Source of the DNA: JAWVYT01 sp046483065
GTDB lineage: Bacteria; Gemmatimonadota; Gemmatimonadetes; Longimicrobiales; RSA9
Assembly (NCBI GenBank): GCA_046483065.1
Contig: JAWODW010000053.1
Coordinates: 89,444-153,443 of the forward strand
Length of the DNA: 64,000 nt
Direction: 5' to 3'
Below are positions 1 to 8,526 of the stretch, piece by piece. The notes beneath the pieces were generated by a model. It was not told the origin of the DNA. It was given only the letters and a program-made list of their open reading frames with translations, and ran no database searches. The position numbers were made by a program, and so were the translations under genes. Each line of letters opens with the position of its first letter. The stretch's first letter is position 1.

Positions 1-1463
1 CCGGGCATGGCGCCCACGTACGTCCGCCGATGACCCCGGATGTCGGCCTCGTCCCGGGCGCCGCCCAGGGAGATCCGGACGTATTCCCGGTCCAGCGACC
101 GGGCGATGGACTGGGCGATGGACGTCTTCCCCACGCCGGGAGGCCCGACGAAGAGGAGGATCGGGCCCTTGCCCACGGCCCGTGCCCGGACGGGGTCGCC
201 GTGGTCCTCGCCGGGCTCCGGCTCGTCCTCGTCACCCTCGTCGTCCTCGGCCTCATCGCCGAGCTCGCCGCCGTCGATCTCCTCGGCGCCGTTGTCGCCC
301 ACCAGGTCGAGCCCCTCGGGGTCGAGTGTGGCGCCGGTCAGCACCTCGTCCGTGGGCGCCGGCTCGGGCTCCGGCTCGGCCTCCTCGACGGCCTCCGCCG
401 CCTCGGCGGCCAGGGCCGCTTCCTCCTCGGCCCGCTCCATCTGGAGCTTCCGGACCGCCAGGAACTCGAGGATCCGGTCCTTCACGTCCTCCAGCCCGTA
501 ATGGTCCTCTTCCAGGATCTCCTCGGACCGCTCCATGTTGATCAGGTCCGGCGTCCGCTTGTTCCACGGCAGCTCGATGACCCAGTCCAGGAACGTGCGG
601 ATGACCTGGTACTCGGCCGACTGGGGGTGTGTGCGACGGAGCCGGTTCAGCTCCCGATCCGCTTCCTCCTGCGCGGCCTCCGGAAGGTCCAACGCGTCGA
701 TCTTCTCCCGGAGCTCCTCGACCTCGTTCTCGGCGTCCTCCTCGCCCAGCTCCTTCTGGATGGCCTTCATCTGCTCGCGCAGCACCATCTCGCGCTGCTT
801 CTGGCCCAGCTCCTCCTGCACCTTCTGCTGGATCTCCTGCTGCGCCTCGAGACGGACCAGGTCACGCTCCACGTACAGGAGCACCTGGCGCATACGGCTC
901 TCCACCGGGAGCATCTCCAGCAGTTCCTGCTTCTCTGCAGCGTCCTGCTCCAGGTAGAAGGCCACCATGTCGGCGAACCGGCCGGGCTCCTCGATCCCCT
1001 CGACGAGCTGTTCCAGCGCCTCGTCGGGCATGCCCCGGAGCCGGCCCAGCTCCACGGAGCGGTCCCGGAGCTCGCGGTCCAGTGCCTTGTACGCCGGGTC
1101 GTCCTCGTTCCAGACCGGCTGCTCCTCGACCTGGTTCACCACGGCCTCCAGCGCCCGCTCGCCCGTCTCGGAGATCTCCAGCGCCCGGGCACGCTCCTCG
1201 CCCTGGATGAGGAGCTGGAGCCCGCCCCGCACCCGGTGGGCCTGGGCGATGCGGACCACCACGCCCATCTCGTACAGTACGTCCGGCGTGGCCTCGTCCA
1301 CGTTCTCCCGCTGGCAGACGGCGAACATCTCCCGGTCTCCGTCCAGTGCCTTCTGGATCGCTTCCACAGTGCCGGGTCGCCCGGCGCTGATCGGTACCGC
1401 CACGCCCGGGAAGACGACGGTCTCCCGCAGCGGCAGCACCGGCAGCTTGATTCGATCACCCAT
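1..1463 (-). CDS. lon: ATP-dependent protease Lon, 5' part (truncated by window edge)
   Basis: Leftward gene; its first 487 codons lie in the window and the rest lies beyond base 1. Lon is a cytosolic AAA+ serine protease that degrades misfolded and regulatory proteins. The N-terminal substrate-binding domain starts MGDRIKLPVLPLRETVVFPG, followed by a charged helical region to about residue 330. Walker A GPPGVGKT is at about 440-447, followed by the Lon-typical RGHRRTYVGAMPG. In E. coli Lon the Walker A lies near residue 356; here an acidic, Ala/Glu/Asp-rich insert of about 80 residues sits just before it. The ATG at 1463 follows an AAAGGA ribosome-binding sequence. Family assignment is very secure; the Ser-Lys protease domain is not visible. 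Confidence 0.97.
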   Translation of the reverse strand, partial: MGDRIKLPVLPLRETVVFPGVAVPISAGRPGTVEAIQKALDGDREMFAVCQRENVDEATPDVLYEMGVVVRIAQAHRVRGGLQLLIQGEERARALEISETGERALEAVVNQVEEQPVWNEDDPAYKALDRELRDRSVELGRLRGMPDEALEQLVEGIEEPGRFADMVAFYLEQDAAEKQELLEMLPVESRMRQVLLYVERDLVRLEAQQEIQQKVQEELGQKQREMVLREQMKAIQKELGEEDAENEVEELREKIDALDLPEAAQEEADRELNRLRRTHPQSAEYQVIRTFLDWVIELPWNKRTPDLINMERSEEILEEDHYGLEDVKDRILEFLAVRKLQMERAEEEAALAAEAAEAVEEAEPEPEPAPTDEVLTGATLDPEGLDLVGDNGAEEIDGGELGDEAEDDEGDEDEPEPGEDHGDPVRARAVGKGPILLFVGPPGVGKTSIAQSIARSLDREYVRISLGGARDEADIRGHRRTYVGAMP

Positions 1464-1802
1464 ATATTGTGGTCCTTTCCTTTTGGTAGTCTCGTGGCCG
1501 ACTCGCGCGGCGTCCCGCCGGCGAGACCGGCGCTGTAAAATCAAATCAACGTGCCGGGACCTGCCGATGAGGCCCGGGCACGTGCGCTGTCCATATTACT
1601 GTGCAGTATGCTTGCCACACTGCCCACCGGATCCCGTTCGTGGCGGAATGACGGGGAAAGGTCGTGCTCACGGTCCGAATCGTCGGCGTCGGCCCCGGGG
1701 TTCCCGCCGCGCCGGAATGGCGCGAAGGAGGCTGGCGCTGTCGTTCTGACAGTGGCGCGGCCATATTTCATGGGAGGGAGACCGAGTCCGGGAGGCAGGA
1801 TC
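1464..1802. other. Intergenic region without a recognised gene
   Basis: About 340 bases separate divergent lon and the small gene at 1803. It contains the upstream region of lon on the minus strand. An open frame continues upstream of 1803, but its translation is low-complexity and unlike the conserved C-terminal part. I see no RNA gene, clear promoter or repeat here. Confidence 0.5.
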
Positions 1803-2087
1803 GTGTCGAGAGCGTTCGTGAACGAGGATGCAGCGGAGCCGCCGCGTCGCTTCGCGCTGCCGCCGGTGGACGACCCGGGGTACGACGCGGCTGCCGCGTT
1901 CGCGCTGCTCGAGGCCGCCCGTGACGGGGACACGAAGAGCGCCGAGGAAGCCACGGGCTATCGGTGGGGCGCGGAGCAGCTGCGGCCCCACGTGGAGCGG
2001 ATGCTGGAGCAGGAGCGGGAGCGACCGTTGATGGAGCAGGACACGCGGCTCATCACGGTGGCCAAGCGGTACCTCCGGGCGTCGTGA
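1803..2087 (+). CDS. Small conserved hypothetical protein
   Basis: A 94-residue acidic protein with no function I can name. The chosen GTG start at 1803 lies just after GGGAGGCAGGATC, a good ribosome-binding sequence. An in-frame ATG at 1770 would add 11 residues. The body contains RRFALPPVDDPGYDAAAAFALL and then a helical stretch with the tract EEATGYRWG, ending KRYLRAS. There is no signal peptide or membrane segment, so it is probably cytosolic. Its stop overlaps the ATG of the lipoprotein gene at 2087 (TGATG), suggesting a shared transcript with the next two genes. Confidence 0.6.
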   Translation: MSRAFVNEDAAEPPRRFALPPVDDPGYDAAAAFALLEAARDGDTKSAEEATGYRWGAEQLRPHVERMLEQERERPLMEQDTRLITVAKRYLRAS

Positions 2088-2839
2088 TGCAGAGTGCCGT
2101 GCTGGCCTGGCTGCTGGCCGCGTGCCTGGGCGCGTGCTACCCGGCGCCCGGGTCGCTGCCGTCCGGGGCCGTCCCCGAAGCGGCGGCGGACAGCGGGGCC
2201 ACGGTGGTGCTCCTCCACGGCCTGGGCCGCAGCGAGTGGTCCATGGCGCGGCTCGCCCGGGCGCTGGACGCGGAGGGCTACCGGGTGGTGAATCTGGGCT
2301 ACCCGTCGCGGGACCACACCATCGGCACGCTGGCGGATACCGTGAAGGCGGAGCTGGGCCGCTGCTGCGTCGGTGCGGACACGCTGCACTTCGTGACCCA
2401 CTCGCTGGGCGGGATCCTGGTGCGGATCTGGGCCGAGGAGGCCGATCCGGTCAACCTTGGGCGGGTGGTGATGCTGAGTCCGCCCAACCAGGGGAGCGGG
2501 GTGGCCGACCGGATCCCGGGCCGCGTGCTGAAGCTCCTCATGGGGCCCGCCTCCGTGCAGCTCGGGACCGATACGGCCGATGTGCCGGTCCAGCTCCCGC
2601 CCGTGGACTTCGAGCTCGGGGTCATCACCGGCGACGTTTCCGTGAACCCCCTGTTCTCCTGGTGGCTGCCCGGCGACGACGACGGGATGGTGGCGGTGGA
2701 GTCGGCGTGGGTCGAGGGCGCCGACGACTTTCTGGTGGTGCCGTACACCCACACGTTCATCATGTATCGGGACCGGGTGATCGAGGAGGTCCTGTCGTTC
2801 CTGCGGACCGGTCGGTTCACGGAGAGTCACGGCGGATGA
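2087..2839 (+). CDS. Lipase-like alpha/beta-hydrolase lipoprotein
   Basis: Exported alpha/beta-hydrolase of 250 residues. The N-terminus MQSAVLAWLLAACLGAC is a lipoprotein signal with a Cys for lipidation. The oxyanion-strand motif VVLLHGLGRS comes near residue 40, the nucleophile elbow THSLGG follows, and later DDDGMV and YTHTFIM supply plausible Asp and His triad members. The layout resembles PGAP1-like and triacylglycerol lipases that act on lipid esters, but the substrate is unknown. The ATG at 2087 overlaps the preceding stop, and its TGA overlaps the next ATG (ATGA), so the three genes are probably translationally coupled. Confidence 0.8.
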   Translation: MQSAVLAWLLAACLGACYPAPGSLPSGAVPEAAADSGATVVLLHGLGRSEWSMARLARALDAEGYRVVNLGYPSRDHTIGTLADTVKAELGRCCVGADTLHFVTHSLGGILVRIWAEEADPVNLGRVVMLSPPNQGSGVADRIPGRVLKLLMGPASVQLGTDTADVPVQLPPVDFELGVITGDVSVNPLFSWWLPGDDDGMVAVESAWVEGADDFLVVPYTHTFIMYRDRVIEEVLSFLRTGRFTESHGG

Positions 2840-3300
2840 GCGGCGGTCGGGGGGGCGGGTCCGACCCGAGGGTGGAGTGGGTGCGTCGCGGATTCTGGCT
2901 CCTGCTGGGGCTGAGCTGGGTCGTAGCCGTCTGGTACATGTGGGACGCCATGACCACCGTACCGTCGGCGGAGCGGCTCCAGGAGAGTCGGCTGGTGGAG
3001 ATCCCCGGCCCCCGGCGGTTCTTCACGGCCGCGGCGTTCAGCGCCATGGAGCTGGGGGTGGTCCTGGCCGCGCTCTGGCCGTGGCGCCCGGCCTATTACG
3101 CCACCCGGCTGGCGGTGACGGCGCTGGCGGTCCTGACCTGGTTCATCACCACCACGCCGATGAACCTGAGCCACATGGACTGGGTGCACCGCCGGTGGCT
3201 GGCGTTCCTGGTGGCAACTCAGCTGGCGGCGCTCGTGCTGCTCCTGGTCTACCGGGCGGTGGCCGCGGCCGTGGATCGACGCCGCGACGGGGCGGCATAG
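2836..3300 (+). CDS. Four-helix membrane protein, unknown function
   Basis: A 154-residue integral membrane protein with about four hydrophobic helices: FWLLLGLSWVVAVWYMW, a segment around AMELGVVLAALWPW, LAVTALAVLTWFI, and WLAFLVATQLAALVLLLVY. The region between helices 1 and 2 contains an amphipathic stretch ending PGPRRFF. I do not recognise a named family. The start ATG overlaps the stop of the lipase-like gene by four bases, indicating a shared operon. The tail VDRRRDGAA is positively charged and probably cytoplasmic. Confidence 0.75.
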   Translation: MSGGRGGGSDPRVEWVRRGFWLLLGLSWVVAVWYMWDAMTTVPSAERLQESRLVEIPGPRRFFTAAAFSAMELGVVLAALWPWRPAYYATRLAVTALAVLTWFITTTPMNLSHMDWVHRRWLAFLVATQLAALVLLLVYRAVAAAVDRRRDGAA

Positions 3301-3408
3301 TCCCGGGCCTCCCGGGCCGGCGGGCGCCTCCCCCTTCGATTCGGCGCGTGGGTCCCGGTATCTTTCAAGTTGCCGCAGAACAGACATCGACTGAGCGAGA
3401 TGGAGGCT

Positions 3409-4602
3409 ATGAGCACGAAAGGAACCATCGGGATCCTCACGGGCGGCGGCGATGTCCCCGGCCTGAACCCGGCGATCCGCGCCATCACCATCCGGGCGCT
3501 GCGCGAGGGCTACCGGGTCCTGGGCATCCGCCGGGGCTGGGCCGGACTGGTGGATCTCGTGCGCGAGGATGACGCCGACAACGCGTCGTGCGTGCAGGAG
3601 CTGACGGAGAACGTCGTGAACCGGGCCGGTCGGACCGGCGGCACGTTCCTGCACACGTCCCGCACCCGGCCCAGCCACCTGCCCCGCCCGGTGGTGCCGG
3701 AACACGCCCGGGACGCGTACACCGACGAGGTGAACGACATCACGCCGGAGGTGCTGAGGAACCTGGAGTGGCTCGGCGTGGAGACGCTCATCGCCATCGG
3801 CGGCGATGACACGTTGAGCTACGCCCACCGCCTCCATGCCGAGGGCGTGAACGTTATGGCCATCCCCAAGACCATGGACAACGACGTGCCCGGCACCGAC
3901 TACTGCATCGGGTTCAGCACGTGCGTGACCCGGACCATCGAGCTGACGCACCGGCTCCGGACCACCGCCGGCTCCCACGAGCGGTTCCTGGTCATCGAGG
4001 TCTTCGGCCGCTACGCCGGCTACACGGCGCTCCTGCCCACCATGGCGGGCGCCGCCGACCGGTGCGTGATCCCCGAGCACCCCTTCGACATCGACCACCT
4101 GACCGAGCTGCTCCTCTACGACCGGGAGCGCCACCCGTCGAACTACTCGGTGGTGCTGGTCTCCGAGGGGGCGAAGATGGAGGGTGGGGAGATGCACTTC
4201 GAGGACCACGAGACCGACCAGTACGGGCACAGGAAGCTCGGCGGGATCGGCGACCGGGTCTCGGCGGAGTTGAAGGAGCGCTCGGCCCGGTACAACCGCG
4301 GCCAGCCGGTCAACGTGGTGAGCCAGCGGCTCGGCTACCTGGTCCGGAGCGGCGACCCCGACGCCCTGGACTCCATCGTGCCTATGGCCTTCGGGAACCT
4401 GGCGCTGGACCTGATCCTGTCCGGGAAGTCGGGCCGGCTGGTGAGCGTGCGGAACGGGGCGTACGACAATGTGCCCATCGACGTCGTGGTGGGGCGGAAG
4501 AAGGCGGTGGACGTGGACCGGCACTACAATACCGACCGGCTGCGTCCCATCTACCATTCCTTCAACCGGCAGCCCGTCTTCATCATGACCAGCGACGTCT
4601 GA
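3409..4602 (+). CDS. pfp: 6-phosphofructokinase, probably pyrophosphate-dependent
   Basis: Phosphorylates fructose 6-phosphate in glycolysis, in the cytosol. The 397-residue protein opens GTIGILTGGGDVPGLNPAIR, the phosphoryl-donor loop. The position equivalent to E. coli Gly104 is Asp134 within GGDDT, and the position equivalent to Gly124 is Lys154 within PKTMDND. In this family that Asp/Lys pair marks enzymes using pyrophosphate instead of ATP, usually reversibly. The catalytic TMDND and substrate loop (GRYAGYTAL) are intact. The ATG at 3409 was chosen because GGAGG precedes it; upstream in-frame starts lack one. Donor choice is inference from residues. Confidence 0.93.
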   Translation: MSTKGTIGILTGGGDVPGLNPAIRAITIRALREGYRVLGIRRGWAGLVDLVREDDADNASCVQELTENVVNRAGRTGGTFLHTSRTRPSHLPRPVVPEHARDAYTDEVNDITPEVLRNLEWLGVETLIAIGGDDTLSYAHRLHAEGVNVMAIPKTMDNDVPGTDYCIGFSTCVTRTIELTHRLRTTAGSHERFLVIEVFGRYAGYTALLPTMAGAADRCVIPEHPFDIDHLTELLLYDRERHPSNYSVVLVSEGAKMEGGEMHFEDHETDQYGHRKLGGIGDRVSAELKERSARYNRGQPVNVVSQRLGYLVRSGDPDALDSIVPMAFGNLALDLILSGKSGRLVSVRNGAYDNVPIDVVVGRKKAVDVDRHYNTDRLRPIYHSFNRQPVFIMTSDV

Positions 4603-4660
4603 GTGCAACGGCCCGGATCCTGGACCGAGCGATCGAGGTGCTGATGGCGGACACGAACCC

Positions 4661-5482
4661 GTGAGCGTGGAGCGGGCATGGCCGGGAGGCCTCGTGTGGC
4701 GATGGGGCGCGGCACTGGCCGTGGCGCTGCCCCTGGCCGTCCTGACACCGCCGGCGGCGGCCCAGTCGCCAACGATGGCGCCTCTGCCCCCCCACGGAAC
4801 GCTCCTGGAGGGTGGGCTCCGGTGGCACGGGGTGGACGACGCCCTGGCCTCCGCCGCCCGCTACCAGGGGGACGCGGTCACCCTCGGGGCGGCCCACCGG
4901 TACCGGAGCGCCGGGTGGCGGATCGGGCTGGGCGGCAGCTGGACCGCGGGTCGGCTCTACCCGGCGGGGCTGGAGGACCCGACCAGCTACGAAGAGAGCC
5001 TGTCGGTGACCGTGGACAACTGGTTCGCCCGTCGGGTCTGGCGCTCCGGGGACGGGCGGTGGGCCGCCTTCGCGGGGCCGGCGGTGGCGGTGGACGTGGG
5101 GCTCCGCCGGCACGCTTACGGCGGCGACCCGTCGTACCGCTATGACAACGCCTTCATGGGCGTGGAGGCCACCGCGATCCTGGAGTGGTGGCCGACCGGG
5201 GGCGGTCGGCTGAGCGAGCGCGTGGCGGTGCCGCTGGCGGGACTGGCGGTGCGGACCGACTACACGGGGCTCGCCGCCCCGGGCCCACGGGTGTCCGTGG
5301 ACCTGCCGCCCACGTTCCTCCTCTTCCGGCACCGCCTGGAGTACCGGCTCCCGGTCCGCGGCCGCCTGGCGCTGAACGTCCATCACGAAGGCTCCGTGCT
5401 CCGGCACACCGAGCCGCTGGACCACGCCGTGGCGTGGCACCGGCTGGGCCTCGCCCTCGAGATTGCCTGGGGTGCGCCGTGA
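4661..5482 (+). CDS. Exported protein, probable outer-membrane beta-barrel
   Basis: A 273-residue protein with a signal peptide (GAALAVALPLAVLTPPAAAQ, cleavage after AAAQ) and a mature part made of alternating polar and hydrophobic strands rich in Gly, Trp and Tyr, as in small outer-membrane barrels. No specific family is recognised. The start is uncertain: GTG at 4661 gives a somewhat long n-region and lacks a strong ribosome-binding site, and an in-frame GTG at 4694 is possible. Its stop overlaps the GTG start of the S41 peptidase (GTGA), so the two are probably co-expressed. Confidence 0.65.
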   Translation: MSVERAWPGGLVWRWGAALAVALPLAVLTPPAAAQSPTMAPLPPHGTLLEGGLRWHGVDDALASAARYQGDAVTLGAAHRYRSAGWRIGLGGSWTAGRLYPAGLEDPTSYEESLSVTVDNWFARRVWRSGDGRWAAFAGPAVAVDVGLRRHAYGGDPSYRYDNAFMGVEATAILEWWPTGGGRLSERVAVPLAGLAVRTDYTGLAAPGPRVSVDLPPTFLLFRHRLEYRLPVRGRLALNVHHEGSVLRHTEPLDHAVAWHRLGLALEIAWGAP

Positions 5483-6540
5483 GCCGGACGAACGGACGCC
5501 GCCGGCCGACCCCGTGGCTCACGGTCAGGGGGCTCCTGGCCACGGGGCTCCTGGCGCTGGTCACCGCCGGGTGCGTGGACCTGGTGCTCGGGCCCGCGCC
5601 GGACGCCGACGACGCCGTCGCCAACTTCGACGCGCTGTGGACGGAGTTCGACCGCCACTACTCCTTCTTCGAGCTCAAGGACGTCGACTGGGACGCGCTC
5701 CGGGCGCAGTACAGCCCCCGGGTCACGCCGGATCTGCCCGACCGGGAGCTGCTCGACGTCATGGGCGAGATATTGGACCACCTGGAGGACGGCCACGTCA
5801 ATCTCTACACGCCGCTGGGCCCGTACTCCTACGACGGCTGGTTCGAGCCGTACCCGGTGAACTTCCGGTGGGCGATGGTGGAGTCCCGGGTCAACAGCCT
5901 CCGGTATTCCGCGGACGGGAAGGTGGTGCGGGCGAGCCTGTCCGAGTTCGGCTATATTCACGTGGGCGACTTCGTAGGCGACGGGAGGGTGTCCGACCTC
6001 GATGAGGCCGTCGGCGAGCTCATGGACAAGCCGGGGCTCATCGTAGACGTGCGGAATAACGGCGGTGGCAGCGCCCGGGCGGCCCGGCTGTTCGCCGGCC
6101 TCTTTGTCGATGAGCGGTTCCACCACCTGGACATCCGCTTCCGGAACGGCCCCGAGCACGACGATTTCACCGAGCCGGAGAAGCGGTACATCGAGCCCCG
6201 GTCGCCACGCTACACCGGGCCGGTGGTGGTCCTGACGAACCGCCGCGTGTTCAGCGCCGCCGAGGACCTGGTCCTGGCCGTGAAGCGGATCCCCTCGGTC
6301 ACCGTGATCGGCGACACCACGGGGGGCGGCGCCGGCAACCCCATCTTCCGGGAGCTGCCCAACGGCTGGACGTTTCGCCTCTCCCGCTGGATCGCCACCG
6401 ACCCGTCGGGCTGGACGTGGGAGGGCGTTGGGATCGCGCCCGACATCCGGGTCGTGCAGACGGATGCGGACGCGGACGCCGGTCGGGAGCCGGTGCTGGA
6501 CACGGCCGTGGCGGTGCTCCGCGCCCGGGTCGGCGGCTGA
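5479..6540 (+). CDS. S41-family (tail-specific/tricorn-like) peptidase lipoprotein
   Basis: A 353-residue exported peptidase. Lipoprotein signal LLALVTAGC near residue 32; a helical N-terminal domain (FDALWTEFDRHYSFFELK) typical of bacterial S41 proteins; then the protease core with VDVRNNGGGSARAARL and the nucleophile motif RVFSAAEDLV, in which Ser259 is the predicted catalytic residue. No obvious PDZ domain separates them. Family members cleave C-terminal regions of periplasmic proteins; the target here is unknown. The GTG at 5479 overlaps the previous stop by four bases. Confidence 0.85.
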   Translation: MSRTNGRRRPTPWLTVRGLLATGLLALVTAGCVDLVLGPAPDADDAVANFDALWTEFDRHYSFFELKDVDWDALRAQYSPRVTPDLPDRELLDVMGEILDHLEDGHVNLYTPLGPYSYDGWFEPYPVNFRWAMVESRVNSLRYSADGKVVRASLSEFGYIHVGDFVGDGRVSDLDEAVGELMDKPGLIVDVRNNGGGSARAARLFAGLFVDERFHHLDIRFRNGPEHDDFTEPEKRYIEPRSPRYTGPVVVLTNRRVFSAAEDLVLAVKRIPSVTVIGDTTGGGAGNPIFRELPNGWTFRLSRWIATDPSGWTWEGVGIAPDIRVVQTDADADAGREPVLDTAVAVLRARVGG

Positions 6541-6747
6541 AGGCGCCGGCGAGCCGCGGAACCGACCCGCCGAAACCGTCGGGGCCGCCGGGTCGGCCGG
6601 CCGGCTCGGCAGCCCGGGGCCCGTCGTCTCCCTTGCCCCCGGCCGCCACCCGGACCCATCCTGCGGTATCGGTCCATTGCCCGGGCCGGAGGCAGAACCC
6701 CGCCCGAGGCCCGAGCGCCGAACTCGAAACGTATGGGAGACCCCGAT

Positions 6748-8445
6748 ATGGCAGCCACCACCGATACCCCGTCCCGAACCGTTCGTGCACCCCGGGGCAC
6801 CGAGCTCTCCTGCAGGGGCTGGCAGCAGGAGGCGGCGCTCCGGATGCTCATGAACAACCTGGACCCGGAGGTGGCCGAGCGTCCGGAGGACCTGGTGGTC
6901 TACGGCGGTACCGGGCGGGCGGCCCGGAGCTGGGAGGCGTTCGACGCCATCGTCGCCACGCTCCGTGACCTGGAGCACGACGAGACGCTCCTGGTCCAGA
7001 GCGGCAAGCCGGTGGGCGTGTTCCGGACCCACGCGTACGCGCCCCGTGTGCTCATCGCCAACAGCAACCTGGTGGGCCGCTGGGCCACCTGGGACCACTT
7101 CCGGGAGCTGGAGAAGCAGGGGCTCATCATGTTCGGCCAGATGACCGCCGGCTCCTGGATCTACATCGGGACCCAGGGGATCCTCCAGGGCACCTACGAG
7201 ACGTTCGGCGCACTGGCGGAGCAGGAGTACGGGGTGCCCAGCCTGAAGGGGAAGTGGGTCCTCACCGGCGGGATGGGCGGGATGGGCGGCGCACAGCCGC
7301 TGGCGGCCACCATGAACGAGGGCGCGATCCTGGTGGTGGAGGTGGACCCGGATCGGATCCAGCGCCGGCTCGACACCGGCTACTGCGACCGCATGACGCA
7401 CGACCTGGACGAGGCGCTCGGGTGGGTCACCGCCGCGGCGAAGGACGGCGAGGCGCTGAGCGTGGGGCTGGTGGGCAACTGCGCCGAGGTGCTGCCGGAG
7501 ATCGTGAGGCGAGGCGTCGTCCCCGATGTGCTCACCGACCAGACCAGCGCACACGACGAGCTGAACGGCTACGTCCCCGCCGGGTTGAGCCTCGAGGAGG
7601 CCGACGCGCTCCGGGAGAAGGACCCGGAGGAGTACCGCCATCGGGCCATGGAGAGCATGGCGGTGCACTGCGAGGCCATGGTCGACCTCATGAACCAGGG
7701 CGCCGTCACGTTCGACTACGGCAACAACCTCCGGGGGCAGGCGCTGGACGCCGGCTATGACAACGCGTTCGCCTTCCCGGGCTTCGTGCCGGCGTACGTA
7801 CGGCCGCTGTTCTGCGAGGGGAAGGGCCCGTTCCGGTGGGCGGCGCTGAGCGGCGATGAGGCGGACATCCACCGCACCGACGAGCTGGTGCTCGAGCTCT
7901 TCCCGGAGGACGAGCACCTGGCCCGGTGGATCCGGCAGGCGCAGGAGAAGGTCCACTTCCAGGGGCTGCCCAGCCGCATCTGCTGGCTGGGGTACGGCGA
8001 GCGGGCGAAGTTCGGCGTGGCGCTGAACGACCTGGTGGCCAGCGGTGAGATCAGCGCGCCCATCGTCATCGGCCGCGACCACCTGGACACCGGCTCCGTG
8101 GCCAGCCCGTTCCGGGAGACCGAGTCCATGAAGGACGGCACCGACGCCGTGGCCGACTGGCCGATCCTGAACGCGCTGCTGAACACCGCCAGCGGCGCGA
8201 GCTGGGTCAGCTTCCACCACGGCGGCGGCGTGGGCATCGGCAACGCGCTTCACGCCGGCCAGGTCATCGTGGCCGACGGCACGCCCGAGATGCGCGAGCG
8301 GCTGGAGCGGGTCCTGACCAACGACCCGGGGATCGGCGTGGCCCGGCACGCGGACGCGGGTTACGAGAAGGCCATCGAGACGGCCCGGACCGAGGGCGTG
8401 CGGATTCCGATGCTGGAGAAGTCCGGTTTGTCCGGTGGTGGTTGA
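6748..8445 (+). CDS. hutU: Urocanate hydratase
   Basis: Converts urocanate to 4-imidazolone-5-propanoate, the second step of histidine degradation, in the cytosol with tightly bound NAD. The protein is 565 residues, the usual length. Recognisable landmarks are VYGGTGRAARSW near the N-terminus, the dinucleotide-binding region GGMGGMGGAQPLAATM, DQTSAHDELNGY, FPGFVPAYVRPLFCEG and the C-terminal HHGGGVGIG. ATG 6748 is preferred over ATG 6733 because GGGAG lies just upstream. hutH and hutI are not in the window, but FTCD, which acts two steps later, lies 0.8 kb downstream on the other strand. Confidence 0.97.
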   Translation: MAATTDTPSRTVRAPRGTELSCRGWQQEAALRMLMNNLDPEVAERPEDLVVYGGTGRAARSWEAFDAIVATLRDLEHDETLLVQSGKPVGVFRTHAYAPRVLIANSNLVGRWATWDHFRELEKQGLIMFGQMTAGSWIYIGTQGILQGTYETFGALAEQEYGVPSLKGKWVLTGGMGGMGGAQPLAATMNEGAILVVEVDPDRIQRRLDTGYCDRMTHDLDEALGWVTAAAKDGEALSVGLVGNCAEVLPEIVRRGVVPDVLTDQTSAHDELNGYVPAGLSLEEADALREKDPEEYRHRAMESMAVHCEAMVDLMNQGAVTFDYGNNLRGQALDAGYDNAFAFPGFVPAYVRPLFCEGKGPFRWAALSGDEADIHRTDELVLELFPEDEHLARWIRQAQEKVHFQGLPSRICWLGYGERAKFGVALNDLVASGEISAPIVIGRDHLDTGSVASPFRETESMKDGTDAVADWPILNALLNTASGASWVSFHHGGGVGIGNALHAGQVIVADGTPEMRERLERVLTNDPGIGVARHADAGYEKAIETARTEGVRIPMLEKSGLSGGG

Positions 8446-8526
8446 CGGGCGCCCGCGCCGGGCGCGACGTTTGCAGCAGGCCGAAGTGGCGGGACGAGGA
8501 CCCGAGACCCAGACGCGAGGACAGCG

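Noticed and set aside
30..1538. A long open frame (502 codons) on the + strand
   Set aside because: It is opposite lon; its translation is Leu/Arg/Val-rich low complexity, while the minus strand reads a textbook Lon protein. High GC makes such shadow frames common here.
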